Source: an uncultured Paludibacter sp.
GTDB taxonomy: Bacteria > Bacteroidota > Bacteroidia > Bacteroidales > Paludibacteraceae
Direction: 5' to 3'
Assembly: GCA_937927845.1 (NCBI GenBank)
Contig: CALFXE010000261.1
Location: 1-64,000 of the forward strand
DNA: 64,000 nt
A program made the translations under genes and the position numbers. Shown here piece after piece: positions 32,255 through 40,554 of this stretch. Under the pieces are notes generated by a model. The model saw only the letters and a program-made list of their open reading frames with translations, did not search any database and was not told where the DNA came from. The stretch's first letter is position 1; every line of letters begins with the position of its first letter.

Positions 32255-33886
32255 TTACATCATTCCGCCCATTCCGCCGCCCATTGGCATTTGCGGTGCA
32301 GGGTTTTCTTCTTTCTTCTCGGTAATCACACATTCAGTTGTAAGGAACATTCCTGCTATTGAAGCTGCATTTTCCAAAGCTACACGTGCAACCTTTGCCG
32401 GATCTACAACTCCTGCTGCATGGAAGTTTTCATACTTATCGGTACGAGCATTGTAACCAAAATCATCTTTACCTTCGCGTACCTTTTGTACTATTACGGC
32501 ACCTTCTTTTCCTGCATTAGCAACAATTTGTCTCAACGGCTCTTCGATTGCTCTTTTCACTATTTCAATTCCGGTTGCTTCATCTTCATTGTCTGCTTTT
32601 ATAGATGATAGAGAATCAATTGTTCGAATATATGCTACTCCACCTCCAGGTACTATACCTTCTTCGATAGCTGCTCTGGTTGCACTTAAAGCATCATCAA
32701 CCCTGTCTTTCTTTTCTTTCATCTCAACTTCCGATGCTGCTCCAACATATAAAACCGCAACTCCACCGGCTAATTTTGCTAAACGTTCTTGCAATTTTTC
32801 GCGATCGTAGTCTGAAGTCGTTGTTGCTATTTGAGATTTGATTTGTCCAATACGTAATTCAATGTTTTCTTTTTCACCATCTCCGTTAACAATAACAGTA
32901 TTGTCTTTAGTTACAGTTACTTTTTCTGCAGAACCTAACATTTCAAGAGTAGCTTGCTCTAATTGAATGCCTTTTTCTTCCGACACAACTACACCACCTG
33001 TCAAAATAGCAATATCCTCAAGCATTTCCTTACGACGATCTCCAAAACCGGGTGCTTTTACTGCACAGATTTTTAAAGAAGCACGTAAACGATTTACCAC
33101 CAAAGTTGTTAAAGCCTCTGACTCAACATCTTCTGCAATAATTAAAAATGGACGACCTGATTGCACAGCCGGCTCAAGTACCGGTAATAATTCTTTTAAA
33201 TTACTGATTTTCTTGTCGTATATAAGGATATATGGTTTTTCCATCTCCACTTCCATCTTTTCTGTGTTGGTAACGAAATATGGAGAAATATATCCTCTAT
33301 CGAATTGCATACCTTCTACAACTTCAATCGTAGTGTCCGTTCCCTTTGCTTCTTCAATTGTAATTACTCCGTCTTTTGTAACAGTACGCATCGCATCAGC
33401 AATCAGTTTCCCTATAGCAGCATCATTATTGGCTGAAACCATCGCAACTTGCTCAATTTTGTTATAATCATCTCCTACTGATATTGCTTGAGATGCAATG
33501 TTTTTTACAACTTGCTCTACAGCCTTGTCGATACCTCTTTTTAAATCCATCGGATTAGCTCCTGCAGTCACATTTTTCAAACCTACATTAACAATCGACT
33601 GTGCTAAAACAGTAGCCGTAGTTGTACCATCACCTGCATCATCTCCAGTTTTGGAAGCCACTTCTTTCAATAGCTGCGCACCAAGATTTTGAAAAGAATC
33701 TTCAAGCTCGATTTCTTTTGCAACTGTTACACCGTCTTTTGTAATATGAGGTGCACCGAATTTCTTTTCTAAAATTACGTTGCGACCTTTTGGACCAAGG
33801 GTTACCTTAACTGCATTCGCAATTGCATCAACTCCTTTTTTAAGCTCTTCGCGAGCTTCCATCTCAAATAAAATATCTTTTGCCAT
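32255..33886 (-). CDS. groEL: chaperonin GroEL
   Basis: A 543-residue 60-kDa chaperonin. Typical segments: GPKGRNVILEKKFGAP (about 31-46), the ATP site GDGTTTATVLAQ (about 86-97), and the glycine-methionine-rich tail ending in GGGMGGMM. With GroES it forms the ATP-driven folding chamber in the cytoplasm. Length is normal for Bacteroidota. It is second in the groES-groEL operon, 47 bases after groES, and has a strong terminator behind it. No CIRCE inverted repeat is seen upstream of groES. Confidence 0.98.
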   Translation of the reverse strand: MAKDILFEMEAREELKKGVDAIANAVKVTLGPKGRNVILEKKFGAPHITKDGVTVAKEIELEDSFQNLGAQLLKEVASKTGDDAGDGTTTATVLAQSIVNVGLKNVTAGANPMDLKRGIDKAVEQVVKNIASQAISVGDDYNKIEQVAMVSANNDAAIGKLIADAMRTVTKDGVITIEEAKGTDTTIEVVEGMQFDRGYISPYFVTNTEKMEVEMEKPYILIYDKKISNLKELLPVLEPAVQSGRPFLIIAEDVESEALTTLVVNRLRASLKICAVKAPGFGDRRKEMLEDIAILTGGVVVSEEKGIQLEQATLEMLGSAEKVTVTKDNTVIVNGDGEKENIELRIGQIKSQIATTTSDYDREKLQERLAKLAGGVAVLYVGAASEVEMKEKKDRVDDALSATRAAIEEGIVPGGGVAYIRTIDSLSSIKADNEDEATGIEIVKRAIEEPLRQIVANAGKEGAVIVQKVREGKDDFGYNARTDKYENFHAAGVVDPAKVARVALENAASIAGMFLTTECVITEKKEENPAPQMPMGGGMGGMM

Positions 33887-33933
33887 AATGTTATTTACGA
33901 TTTAATTATTTACAATTTCATTATTTACTCCCA

Positions 33934-34203
33934 TTAAATAATAGCAAGAATATCAGACTGACGCATGATTAAATACTTTTCACCTTCAAGCTCTAACTCT
34001 GTTCCTGCATATTTACCATAAAGAACAGTATCTCCTACAGATACTTCCATAACTTCATCTTTAGTCCCTTTTCCAACTGCTTTAACTTCACCTTTTAATG
34101 GTTTTTCTTTTGCTGAATCAGGAATAATAATTCCACTGATGGTTTTTTCTTCTGCCGCTGCCGGTATTACTAACACGCGGTCGCCTAATGGTTTAATGTT
34201 CAT
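33934..34203 (-). CDS. groES: co-chaperonin GroES
   Basis: An 89-residue 10-kDa chaperonin with the conserved start NIKPLGDRVLV, the mobile loop region EEKTISGIIIPDSA (about 17-31), and YGKYAGTELELEGEKYLIM at the end. It caps GroEL. It is the first gene of the operon, with 174 bases to the next upstream gene end; heat-shock control elements could not be recognised. Confidence 0.97.
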   Translation of the reverse strand: MNIKPLGDRVLVIPAAAEEKTISGIIIPDSAKEKPLKGEVKAVGKGTKDEVMEVSVGDTVLYGKYAGTELELEGEKYLIMRQSDILAII

Positions 34204-34377
34204 AATCTTTCTATATTTTAAATTTATTAATATTTATTTCAACGGAGCTTGGCTTGTCAGATTTTGTGCCAAAGCTTTTTTTTCTGTTTTTCCGTACATT
34301 TTGTCAATATACAGTCTTGACAGATTCATAAATATATGCCAACTTGACATTATTTTACACACCGAACATGCAAAAAC

Positions 34378-35502
34378 TTACGAATATATATATGATATAA
34401 TCTTATCAGCCATATAATTATTAGAAAATTCAGGAAAAATAATTTCTTTCCTTTTCTCAACTTCTTCGACAGCAAACTGCCTTAACATCAGGTTGTTAAT
34501 CAGATTTATTGTATCATTTGCTGAGTTAGATAAGAAACATAATTCGTCCAAGCCACTACCTTTTGTCATTTTATCATTTGCGATAATATATCTTCCCTCA
34601 CAAAGGGATCTAAGTAACTTAATCTTCATGCCGGTTGATTGAAATGTAAGTAATGTAATTATGTGGGCATTTATAATCAACTCATTCATTTCACTCTCTT
34701 CCGGATTAACAACCAATCGGATATTCGAGTATTTGGATGATAGTTCCGATAAAAATTTTGGCGGATTCATTCCCGCAATCACACATTTATGATTAAGTTT
34801 ACTGAATACATTCTTTATTAAATACTCGGCTACTTTATAGTTTTCAGCTACAGATAGATTTGCATGATATAAAATATAGTCAGATTTCCCTTCTTTGGAT
34901 ATGACATCTTCATTAGGATGAAAGCAAGGTATATATCTGACATCTAACTCTGGATATTTTCGTAGCAGATAGTCTGAATCACTTGTAGAGATTGCAAATA
35001 CAGATTTTGCTTTCTTTATTTTTCTTTGAAAAAAAAACAACTTCAGTGCTTCAGATAAAAAATAAGCTTTTTTCGCTATCGACTTTGTCGCTTTTGACAG
35101 GTTATAGTAGTAATGATGTTCAATATTAGCTTCTCGAAAAAATTTATTTCTTTTTTCAATTGAAGGATGATCAATATATGAACATGAAACTAAACCTTCA
35201 AACAAAATCGGGTAATCATCTGATAATATATTTTGCAATAAAGAATTATTTTTTCTGCTAATAACCGAGAAAGGCAGTAATCTAAAAAAGAAATTTCGAT
35301 TTAATTTACGTTGATAATAAAAAACCTTACTGCAATATTTATTAAGCATATTTTCTTCTGCTCTTCGATACTCTGAACAATGAAGAATAATATTTACACC
35401 CTTTTCTGATAACGATTTAATTCTGTAAAAAACATCTATGGCTCCACCATAATTTGGAGGATATGGGACATCAAATGTAATTATATGAAGGTTTTTATTC
35501 AT
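34378..35502 (-). CDS. GT4-like glycosyltransferase
   Basis: A 374-residue protein with the GT-B-type opening ITFDVPYPPNYGGAIDVFYR (about 8-27), a motif of bacterial group-1 transferases working on cell-surface glycans. The C-terminal half has STGMKIKLLRSLCEGRYIIAN (about 290-310), the donor-binding region, where the usual EA...G.P is altered. No signal peptide or membrane helix is seen. It follows the PKD lipoprotein gene after two bases on the same strand, so they are co-transcribed; whether it glycosylates that protein is only a guess. Donor and acceptor sugars unknown. Confidence 0.78.
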   Translation of the reverse strand: MNKNLHIITFDVPYPPNYGGAIDVFYRIKSLSEKGVNIILHCSEYRRAEENMLNKYCSKVFYYQRKLNRNFFFRLLPFSVISRKNNSLLQNILSDDYPILFEGLVSCSYIDHPSIEKRNKFFREANIEHHYYYNLSKATKSIAKKAYFLSEALKLFFFQRKIKKAKSVFAISTSDSDYLLRKYPELDVRYIPCFHPNEDVISKEGKSDYILYHANLSVAENYKVAEYLIKNVFSKLNHKCVIAGMNPPKFLSELSSKYSNIRLVVNPEESEMNELIINAHIITLLTFQSTGMKIKLLRSLCEGRYIIANDKMTKGSGLDELCFLSNSANDTINLINNLMLRQFAVEEVEKRKEIIFPEFSNNYMADKIISYIYS

Positions 35503-35504
35503 TT

Positions 35505-37100
35505 TTACCTTTTAACATCATCTATTGCAATACCATAGACTTCAACTCCAACAGCAAAATATTTGATATCCGTATCTACATAACTTCTTTTAGAAAGTTG
35601 TACAGTTTTCACTCCGGTTCGATGTGTCGGATTAGTATCAAAATAACTATCGCCTAATGTTTCGGGCGCAATATAAGACCAATATACTCTATCTGTAACA
35701 TAATCAATAGTAATACCCGGTATATAATCTACTGCCTTTGTCATTGGCGAGTTATCAATTCTTTGAGCATCTTTTCCGTTCAGACTTGAAACCCATAATC
35801 CTACTGATTCTTCAGGAGCTGTAACTGAAAAATAGATCTTCTGATTTACATGGTCTATCTTAAACGCACGAATTGAATACGAATTAAGTATAGATCCTGC
35901 TTCTGGTGATGTCTCACCGCCATCTACATTCTGATCTAAAATATCAGATTGCCAAAATCTGTAAACACCTTTGCCTGAGCCTCCTTTCGACCAGTAATAA
36001 ACATTATCGTAGACATATATGCCGCTACTCAACTGATTATTGCCCATGCCATTTCCGAAATATCCCAATCTATCGACTTTAGCTAAATAATATGGTACTG
36101 ATGTCTGTGAATCCGAATCTCCTTTCCATTCAAATGCTCCCAACACTGCATTGTTATTAGACGTTCTATAAACAAACTCGCTGAAATCAGTCCAGTAAAT
36201 ATCAGCATTGGTGACAAAGCCGCTATAAAATCCATGTTCAGCATTTTTATTGCGATTATGGACAATTTCAATTTCCGACTCATCACTTAAATTTACCTTC
36301 CTAATGTTTCCATCCCCAGGTTTGTCTGCAATTTCTGATTTTATTGCACCTACATTAGAACCCGCATCAAAAATATACAACGAATTTGATAATGTCTGAA
36401 TGTAAAACGGATGCTTTCCTGATGAAATACCTGTCGCAAAAACATCTTCTTCTCCATTATCAAATATCCTTTTTCTCAATATCTTACCGTCTTTTTCTGC
36501 TAACAACATACTGCGCACAGGAACATCTTCAACCATAAACTTTTTGGATACCGAGTAAATGGAATCGCCTACTGTCACAATAAGATTAACAGTTTCTTCT
36601 ACACTCTTTTCACTAAAATATACTGATACTGTTGAAGAAGTAGATTTTCCATCAACTAAATCATCACCATGAGCATTGGCAGAAAATGACCAGTTATAGG
36701 TAACAGTCCTACTATATGGGTTGTACGCTATAACTTTAAATGTAGCTGTCTGGAAGTATTTCACTGTATCCTCTACAATATAAATTGTCGGAACGCTGTC
36801 ATACACAGTAATTTGCTTTACTTTCACATAATGTTTATTAGAATCCACCATTAAAGTAACATCGTATACACCTGGATTTTTATATATGTAAGTTGGATTT
36901 TTAAGTGTAGATTTTCCTCCGTCTCCATAAGTCCAATTCCAATTTTCACCTTCTTCAGTAAGATTTGTGAAAGTAACTTTCTCTCCTATCCTCGGCATTT
37001 CAGGAGAAAAAGAAAAATCAGGTTCAATTGGAGTTTTACAACTAAAAATAATAAAAACTATGGCTGTTAAATAAATAAATCTTTTAACTGATGTATACAT
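35505..37100 (-). CDS. PKD-domain lipoprotein with beta-propeller-like region
   Basis: A 531-residue surface lipoprotein. The N-terminus is a type II signal peptide with lipobox FIIFSC (Cys 21). A PKD domain follows (about 28-95; NWTYGDGGKSTLKNPTYIYK), then a second Ig/PKD-like segment (about 98-190; TYNWSF), and a long repeat region (about 195-531) with YWTD-like strands such as IDYVTDRVYWSYI and VNQKIYFSV, characteristic of LDL-receptor class B-type beta-propellers. Such proteins are often adhesins or glycan binders on the outer membrane. It is the first gene of a two-gene transcript with the glycosyltransferase. Ligand unknown. Confidence 0.8.
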   Translation of the reverse strand: MYTSVKRFIYLTAIVFIIFSCKTPIEPDFSFSPEMPRIGEKVTFTNLTEEGENWNWTYGDGGKSTLKNPTYIYKNPGVYDVTLMVDSNKHYVKVKQITVYDSVPTIYIVEDTVKYFQTATFKVIAYNPYSRTVTYNWSFSANAHGDDLVDGKSTSSTVSVYFSEKSVEETVNLIVTVGDSIYSVSKKFMVEDVPVRSMLLAEKDGKILRKRIFDNGEEDVFATGISSGKHPFYIQTLSNSLYIFDAGSNVGAIKSEIADKPGDGNIRKVNLSDESEIEIVHNRNKNAEHGFYSGFVTNADIYWTDFSEFVYRTSNNNAVLGAFEWKGDSDSQTSVPYYLAKVDRLGYFGNGMGNNQLSSGIYVYDNVYYWSKGGSGKGVYRFWQSDILDQNVDGGETSPEAGSILNSYSIRAFKIDHVNQKIYFSVTAPEESVGLWVSSLNGKDAQRIDNSPMTKAVDYIPGITIDYVTDRVYWSYIAPETLGDSYFDTNPTHRTGVKTVQLSKRSYVDTDIKYFAVGVEVYGIAIDDVKR

Positions 37101-37214
37101 GTTTATAATCTTTAAATTAGCTTTTTATTTAGCCTGCAAATATAATAATTTATTACAGAAGCTCAATTTGTTATTATAGTATAAAACATGATTTATATTA
37201 AATAATTGTATTAA

Positions 37215-37247
37215 TTGGACATTTTCAAGTAGTTTTTTGTACTTTTG
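37215..37247 (+). promoter_or_regulatory. promoter for the MATE pump gene
   Basis: TTG (37215-37217), 22 bases, then TACTTTTG (37240-37247), slightly long spacing but both elements match. Start of transcription is expected near 37253; a small CCACA/TGTGG stem follows. Confidence 0.55.
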
Positions 37248-37288
37248 CAAGCCACAATTAAAATGTGGTTTTACTTAGTTAGTAATTT

Positions 37289-38635
37289 ATGTCGAATTTT
37301 GCACCTACTCATAAGCTCAGCACAAATAAAATTGGTCGTTTAATCTGGGAATACTCCTTACCTTCTATTGTTGGAATGGTAGTGATGTCTCTTTATAATA
37401 TTGTAGACAGAATTTTTATCGGACAGGGAGTCGGAGCTTTAGCGATTTCAGGATTAGCATTGACTTTCCCGTTTATGATTCTTCTGATGGCTTTTGGGGT
37501 TTTGATTGGTGCGGGATCAGCATCGCGCATCTCCATAACGCTTGGTGAAGGAGATATCGTAAAGGCTGAAAAAATACTAAGTAACGCACTGACACTTACT
37601 TTTATAATTACAGGTATAGCTTCTATATTAACATATATTTTCATGGGCGACCTGTTACGCCTGTTCGGTGGTACTGAAGAAACTATCGGTTATGCAGAAG
37701 AATATATGTCGATTATTGTTCCCGGATCTATTCTTTCAGCATTGAATTTCGGATTTAATAATATAATGCGTGCAACCGGTTTTCCTCAGAAAGCGATGTA
37801 CACAATGTTTATAGGAGCAATTCTAAATGCAGCTCTCGATGCGTTGTTTATTTTTGTATTCGACTGGGGCATTAAAGGAGCAGCATGGGCAACAGTAATT
37901 GCTTATGCGGTTAGTAGTACATGGGTTTTAAGTCACTTCTTTCTTCCGACATCCCACATTCATTTTAAAAAGGCTTATCTACGTTTAGACAAAAAAATTG
38001 TTGGAGCTATCCTAAGTATCGGAATGTCTCCTTTTAGTATGCAACTCGCTTCAAGTTTTGTAGTTATTCTTGTGAACACTACACTATTAAAATATGGTGG
38101 CGACTTAGCTATTGGTGCATATGGTATTATTAACAGTCTGTTAATCTTGGTAATACAAATTGTACTTGGTTTAAATCAAGGTGTGCAGCCAATAGTCGGA
38201 TTTAATTATGGAGCTAAACAATATGACAGGGTACTCAAAACTGTTAAATATGCAATTGTAATTGCTACAATCCTAACAACATCCGGTTTTTTAGTAGGCT
38301 CGTTCTTTTCTAAGTTTTCAGTCGAATTATTTACAACAGATAGTGAACTGATAAACATTGCTTCAAATGCATTAAGGATTACAATTATTATGTTTCCTTT
38401 GGTAGGCTTCCAAATTGTAATCAGTAATTTCTTCCAATCAATAGGTAAAGCAAAAATCTCGATATTCTTGAGCTTGACACGTCAAATAATCTTCTTAATT
38501 CCTGCAATAATAGTACTGCCTTTATTCTTCCAATTAAATGGTGCTTGGGCTTCTTTCCCCGTAGCAGATGGTTTGTCGGCTGTGGTTGCTGCTATAACAA
38601 TTTATAATTTTCACAAGAAGTTTAAACAGCTTTAA
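37289..38635 (+). CDS. MATE-family multidrug efflux transporter
   Basis: A 448-residue inner-membrane protein with twelve expected helices. The early motif SLPSIVGMVVMSLYNIVDRIFIG, quoted here in part as MVVMSLYNIVDRIFIG (about 31-46), and its counterpart in the second half (GLNQGVQPIVGFNYGAKQYD, about 298-317) are the two MATE repeats. MATE pumps expel cationic drugs or metabolites in exchange for Na+ or H+. It stands alone with its own promoter. Its end overlaps the convergent nadC gene by 14 bases. The substrate is unknown. Confidence 0.92.
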   Translation: MSNFAPTHKLSTNKIGRLIWEYSLPSIVGMVVMSLYNIVDRIFIGQGVGALAISGLALTFPFMILLMAFGVLIGAGSASRISITLGEGDIVKAEKILSNALTLTFIITGIASILTYIFMGDLLRLFGGTEETIGYAEEYMSIIVPGSILSALNFGFNNIMRATGFPQKAMYTMFIGAILNAALDALFIFVFDWGIKGAAWATVIAYAVSSTWVLSHFFLPTSHIHFKKAYLRLDKKIVGAILSIGMSPFSMQLASSFVVILVNTTLLKYGGDLAIGAYGIINSLLILVIQIVLGLNQGVQPIVGFNYGAKQYDRVLKTVKYAIVIATILTTSGFLVGSFFSKFSVELFTTDSELINIASNALRITIIMFPLVGFQIVISNFFQSIGKAKISIFLSLTRQIIFLIPAIIVLPLFFQLNGAWASFPVADGLSAVVAAITIYNFHKKFKQL

Positions 38636-39464
38636 AGCTCATATCTAAGCTTTTAACCGAATGTGTCAGTGCGCCTACCGAGATATAGTCCACACCACAT
38701 TCAGCATATGTTCTTAAAGTATCAAAAGTAATTCCTCCCGAAGATTCTGTTTCGTACTTTCCATTAATAATAGCAACAGCCTTACGAGTATTTTCCGGTG
38801 TAAAATTATCAAGCATTATTCTATCAACACCACCCACAGTCAAAACTCTATCTAACTCTTCAAAATTTCTTACTTCAATCTCGATTTTCAAGTCTTTACC
38901 TTTGTCTTTCAGATATTGCTTTGCTCTTTTTATAGCATTTTCTATTCCTCCTGCAAAATCCACATGATTATCTTTCAACAATATCATATCATACAAACCT
39001 ACACGATGATTTACCCCACCTCCTATTCTTACTGCTTCTTTTTCTAATAATCGCAATCCCGGCGTGGTTTTTCTGGTATCCAACACTCTCGTATTCGTAC
39101 CTTCAAGCGCTTTAACATACTGATTAGTTCTTGTAGCCACTCCACTCATCCGCTGCATAATATTCAACATCAATCTCTCTGTCTGCAATAACGATTGAAC
39201 TTTTCCTTCAACAACAAATGCAATATCTCCAACTTTTACCGGCGAACCATCCTGTATAAAAATTGTCATTTTTAGTTTCGGATCAAATGCTTGAAAAATC
39301 TTCCTTGCGACTTCTACACCTGCTAAAATCCCATCTTCTTTAATGATTAACTGAGATTTACCTGTTGCTGAATCGGGTATAGATGATAATGTAGTGTGGT
39401 CGCCATCGCCAATATCTTCGGCAAACCACAATGATATTAATTGTTCAAAATCTTGATTATTCAT
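38622..39464 (-). CDS. nadC: nicotinate-nucleotide pyrophosphorylase (carboxylating)
   Basis: A 280-residue quinolinate phosphoribosyltransferase. Typical motifs: EDIGDGDHTT (about 16-25), LNIMQRMSGVATRT (about 100-113), DTRKTTPGLR (about 129-138), and LLKDNH (about 163-168). It makes nicotinate mononucleotide from quinolinate and PRPP in the de novo NAD pathway, feeding NadD. It overlaps the upstream DUF4783 gene by eight bases, and the pair neighbours rlmH on the other strand, an arrangement common in Bacteroidales. Confidence 0.95.
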   Translation of the reverse strand: MNNQDFEQLISLWFAEDIGDGDHTTLSSIPDSATGKSQLIIKEDGILAGVEVARKIFQAFDPKLKMTIFIQDGSPVKVGDIAFVVEGKVQSLLQTERLMLNIMQRMSGVATRTNQYVKALEGTNTRVLDTRKTTPGLRLLEKEAVRIGGGVNHRVGLYDMILLKDNHVDFAGGIENAIKRAKQYLKDKGKDLKIEIEVRNFEELDRVLTVGGVDRIMLDNFTPENTRKAVAIINGKYETESSGGITFDTLRTYAECGVDYISVGALTHSVKSLDMSFKAV

Positions 39465-39846
39465 TGGATAATTCTATTCTAATTTGTTGTATTAATTGTT
39501 TAGCATCTACCTTTCTCACCAAGATATATACTCTATATGTCGAATTTCCTGCATTCATTGTGCATATCGAAAAGGCTGAAGTATCCTTAGATCCTTTATG
39601 TAGCACCTGAAATGAACTCACTTTATTCTTTCTGAAAAAATCTCCAAGAATAGAAGCTGCCTGTTGTTTACTGAATACATCATTTGTAGAACCTACTACT
39701 AATTCTATATTGTCATTAAAGTGGCTTGATAAAGTGGTTGCATTTCCTGCAGCAAAAGCATTAATAATTGCTTCCGACACATCTTGCTGAGCTTGTACAC
39801 AAAAGACAGAGCTGAACAAAAATATTATAGTTAATAACTTTTTCAT
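39457..39846 (-). CDS. DUF4783 exported protein
   Basis: A 129-residue protein with a signal peptide (MKKLLTIIFLFSSVFCVQAQ). The mature part (VSEAIINAFAAGNATTLSSH, SKQQAASILGDFF, STYRVYILVRK) matches the DUF4783 family, small NTF2-like exported proteins of Bacteroidota with no known role. I choose the ATG at 39846 because it gives a clean signal peptide; the frame is open 30 bases further up. It is co-transcribed with nadC from a good promoter about 90 bases upstream. The genomic pairing with nadC is conserved but unexplained. Confidence 0.88.
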   Translation of the reverse strand: MKKLLTIIFLFSSVFCVQAQQDVSEAIINAFAAGNATTLSSHFNDNIELVVGSTNDVFSKQQAASILGDFFRKNKVSSFQVLHKGSKDTSAFSICTMNAGNSTYRVYILVRKVDAKQLIQQIRIELSNE

Positions 39847-39944
39847 TGATGTGTTTTTTAAAAGTTTATAAAACATACACGTTTAAATTAAATATGTCAT
39901 TAAAAAATGCCATATTTGCATTCGAATATCTTAAAAGTACGCGA

Positions 39945-39976
39945 CAAAAATACGTAATTATTTAGTCGCAACAAAA
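39945..39976 (-). promoter_or_regulatory. promoter for DUF4783-nadC
   Basis: Minus-strand TTTTG (39972-39976), 19 bases, TATTTTTG (39945-39952). Between them an inverted repeat GCGAC (39941-39945) / GTCGC (39965-39969) overlaps the promoter. Start near 39938. Confidence 0.7.
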
Positions 39977-40075
39977 CAACACTTCATATTACATTTTTAA
40001 TGAAGTATTTAAAATTAATTTTTATTGGCATCGGGAGTAGCATCAAACAGTAAGCCGTAATTTGTTAAATGTGTT

Positions 40076-40549
40076 ATGAAGTTTATTTTTATATTGACAG
40101 GAAAAACCAATCAGCAAGTTTTTGATAAGATTATCGCAGATTATCTTGGCCGGTTGAAACACTATATTAATTATGAAATGATAGTAATACCGGAAGTCAA
40201 GAATGCTAAAAACATATCCATTTCTGAACACAAAGAAAGGGAGGCTGATGCAATAATAAAATACATTGACAATCAGGATGATGTGATTTTATTAGACGAA
40301 AAAGGCAAACAATTCAGTTCGGTAAAGTTTGCCGAATTTATTGATAAAAAATGTATGTCGACTTACAAAAGAATAGTTTTTGTTGTTGGCGGTCCGTTTG
40401 GTTTTTCAAATCGTATTTACGAAAGAGCAAACGGATTAATATCTATGTCGGCAATGACTTTTTCGCATCAAATGATCAGATTGATATTTTTTGAGCAATT
40501 ATATAGAGCTATGACCATCATTAAAGGTGAAAAATATCATCATGAATAA
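40076..40549 (+). CDS. rlmH: 23S rRNA (pseudouridine1915-N3)-methyltransferase
   Basis: A 157-residue SPOUT methyltransferase. The C-terminal knot region FVVGGPFGFSNRIYERANG (about 101-119) and LSMSAMTFSH-like SMSAMTFSHQMIRLIFFEQL (about 122-141), ending in KGEKYHHE, are diagnostic for RlmH, formerly YbeA. It methylates pseudouridine 1915 in helix 69 of 23S rRNA on the 70S ribosome, using SAM. Length is normal. It is divergent from DUF4783-nadC, and the kinase gene begins five bases after its stop. Confidence 0.96.
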   Translation: MKFIFILTGKTNQQVFDKIIADYLGRLKHYINYEMIVIPEVKNAKNISISEHKEREADAIIKYIDNQDDVILLDEKGKQFSSVKFAEFIDKKCMSTYKRIVFVVGGPFGFSNRIYERANGLISMSAMTFSHQMIRLIFFEQLYRAMTIIKGEKYHHE

Positions 40550-40554
40550 TTAAT

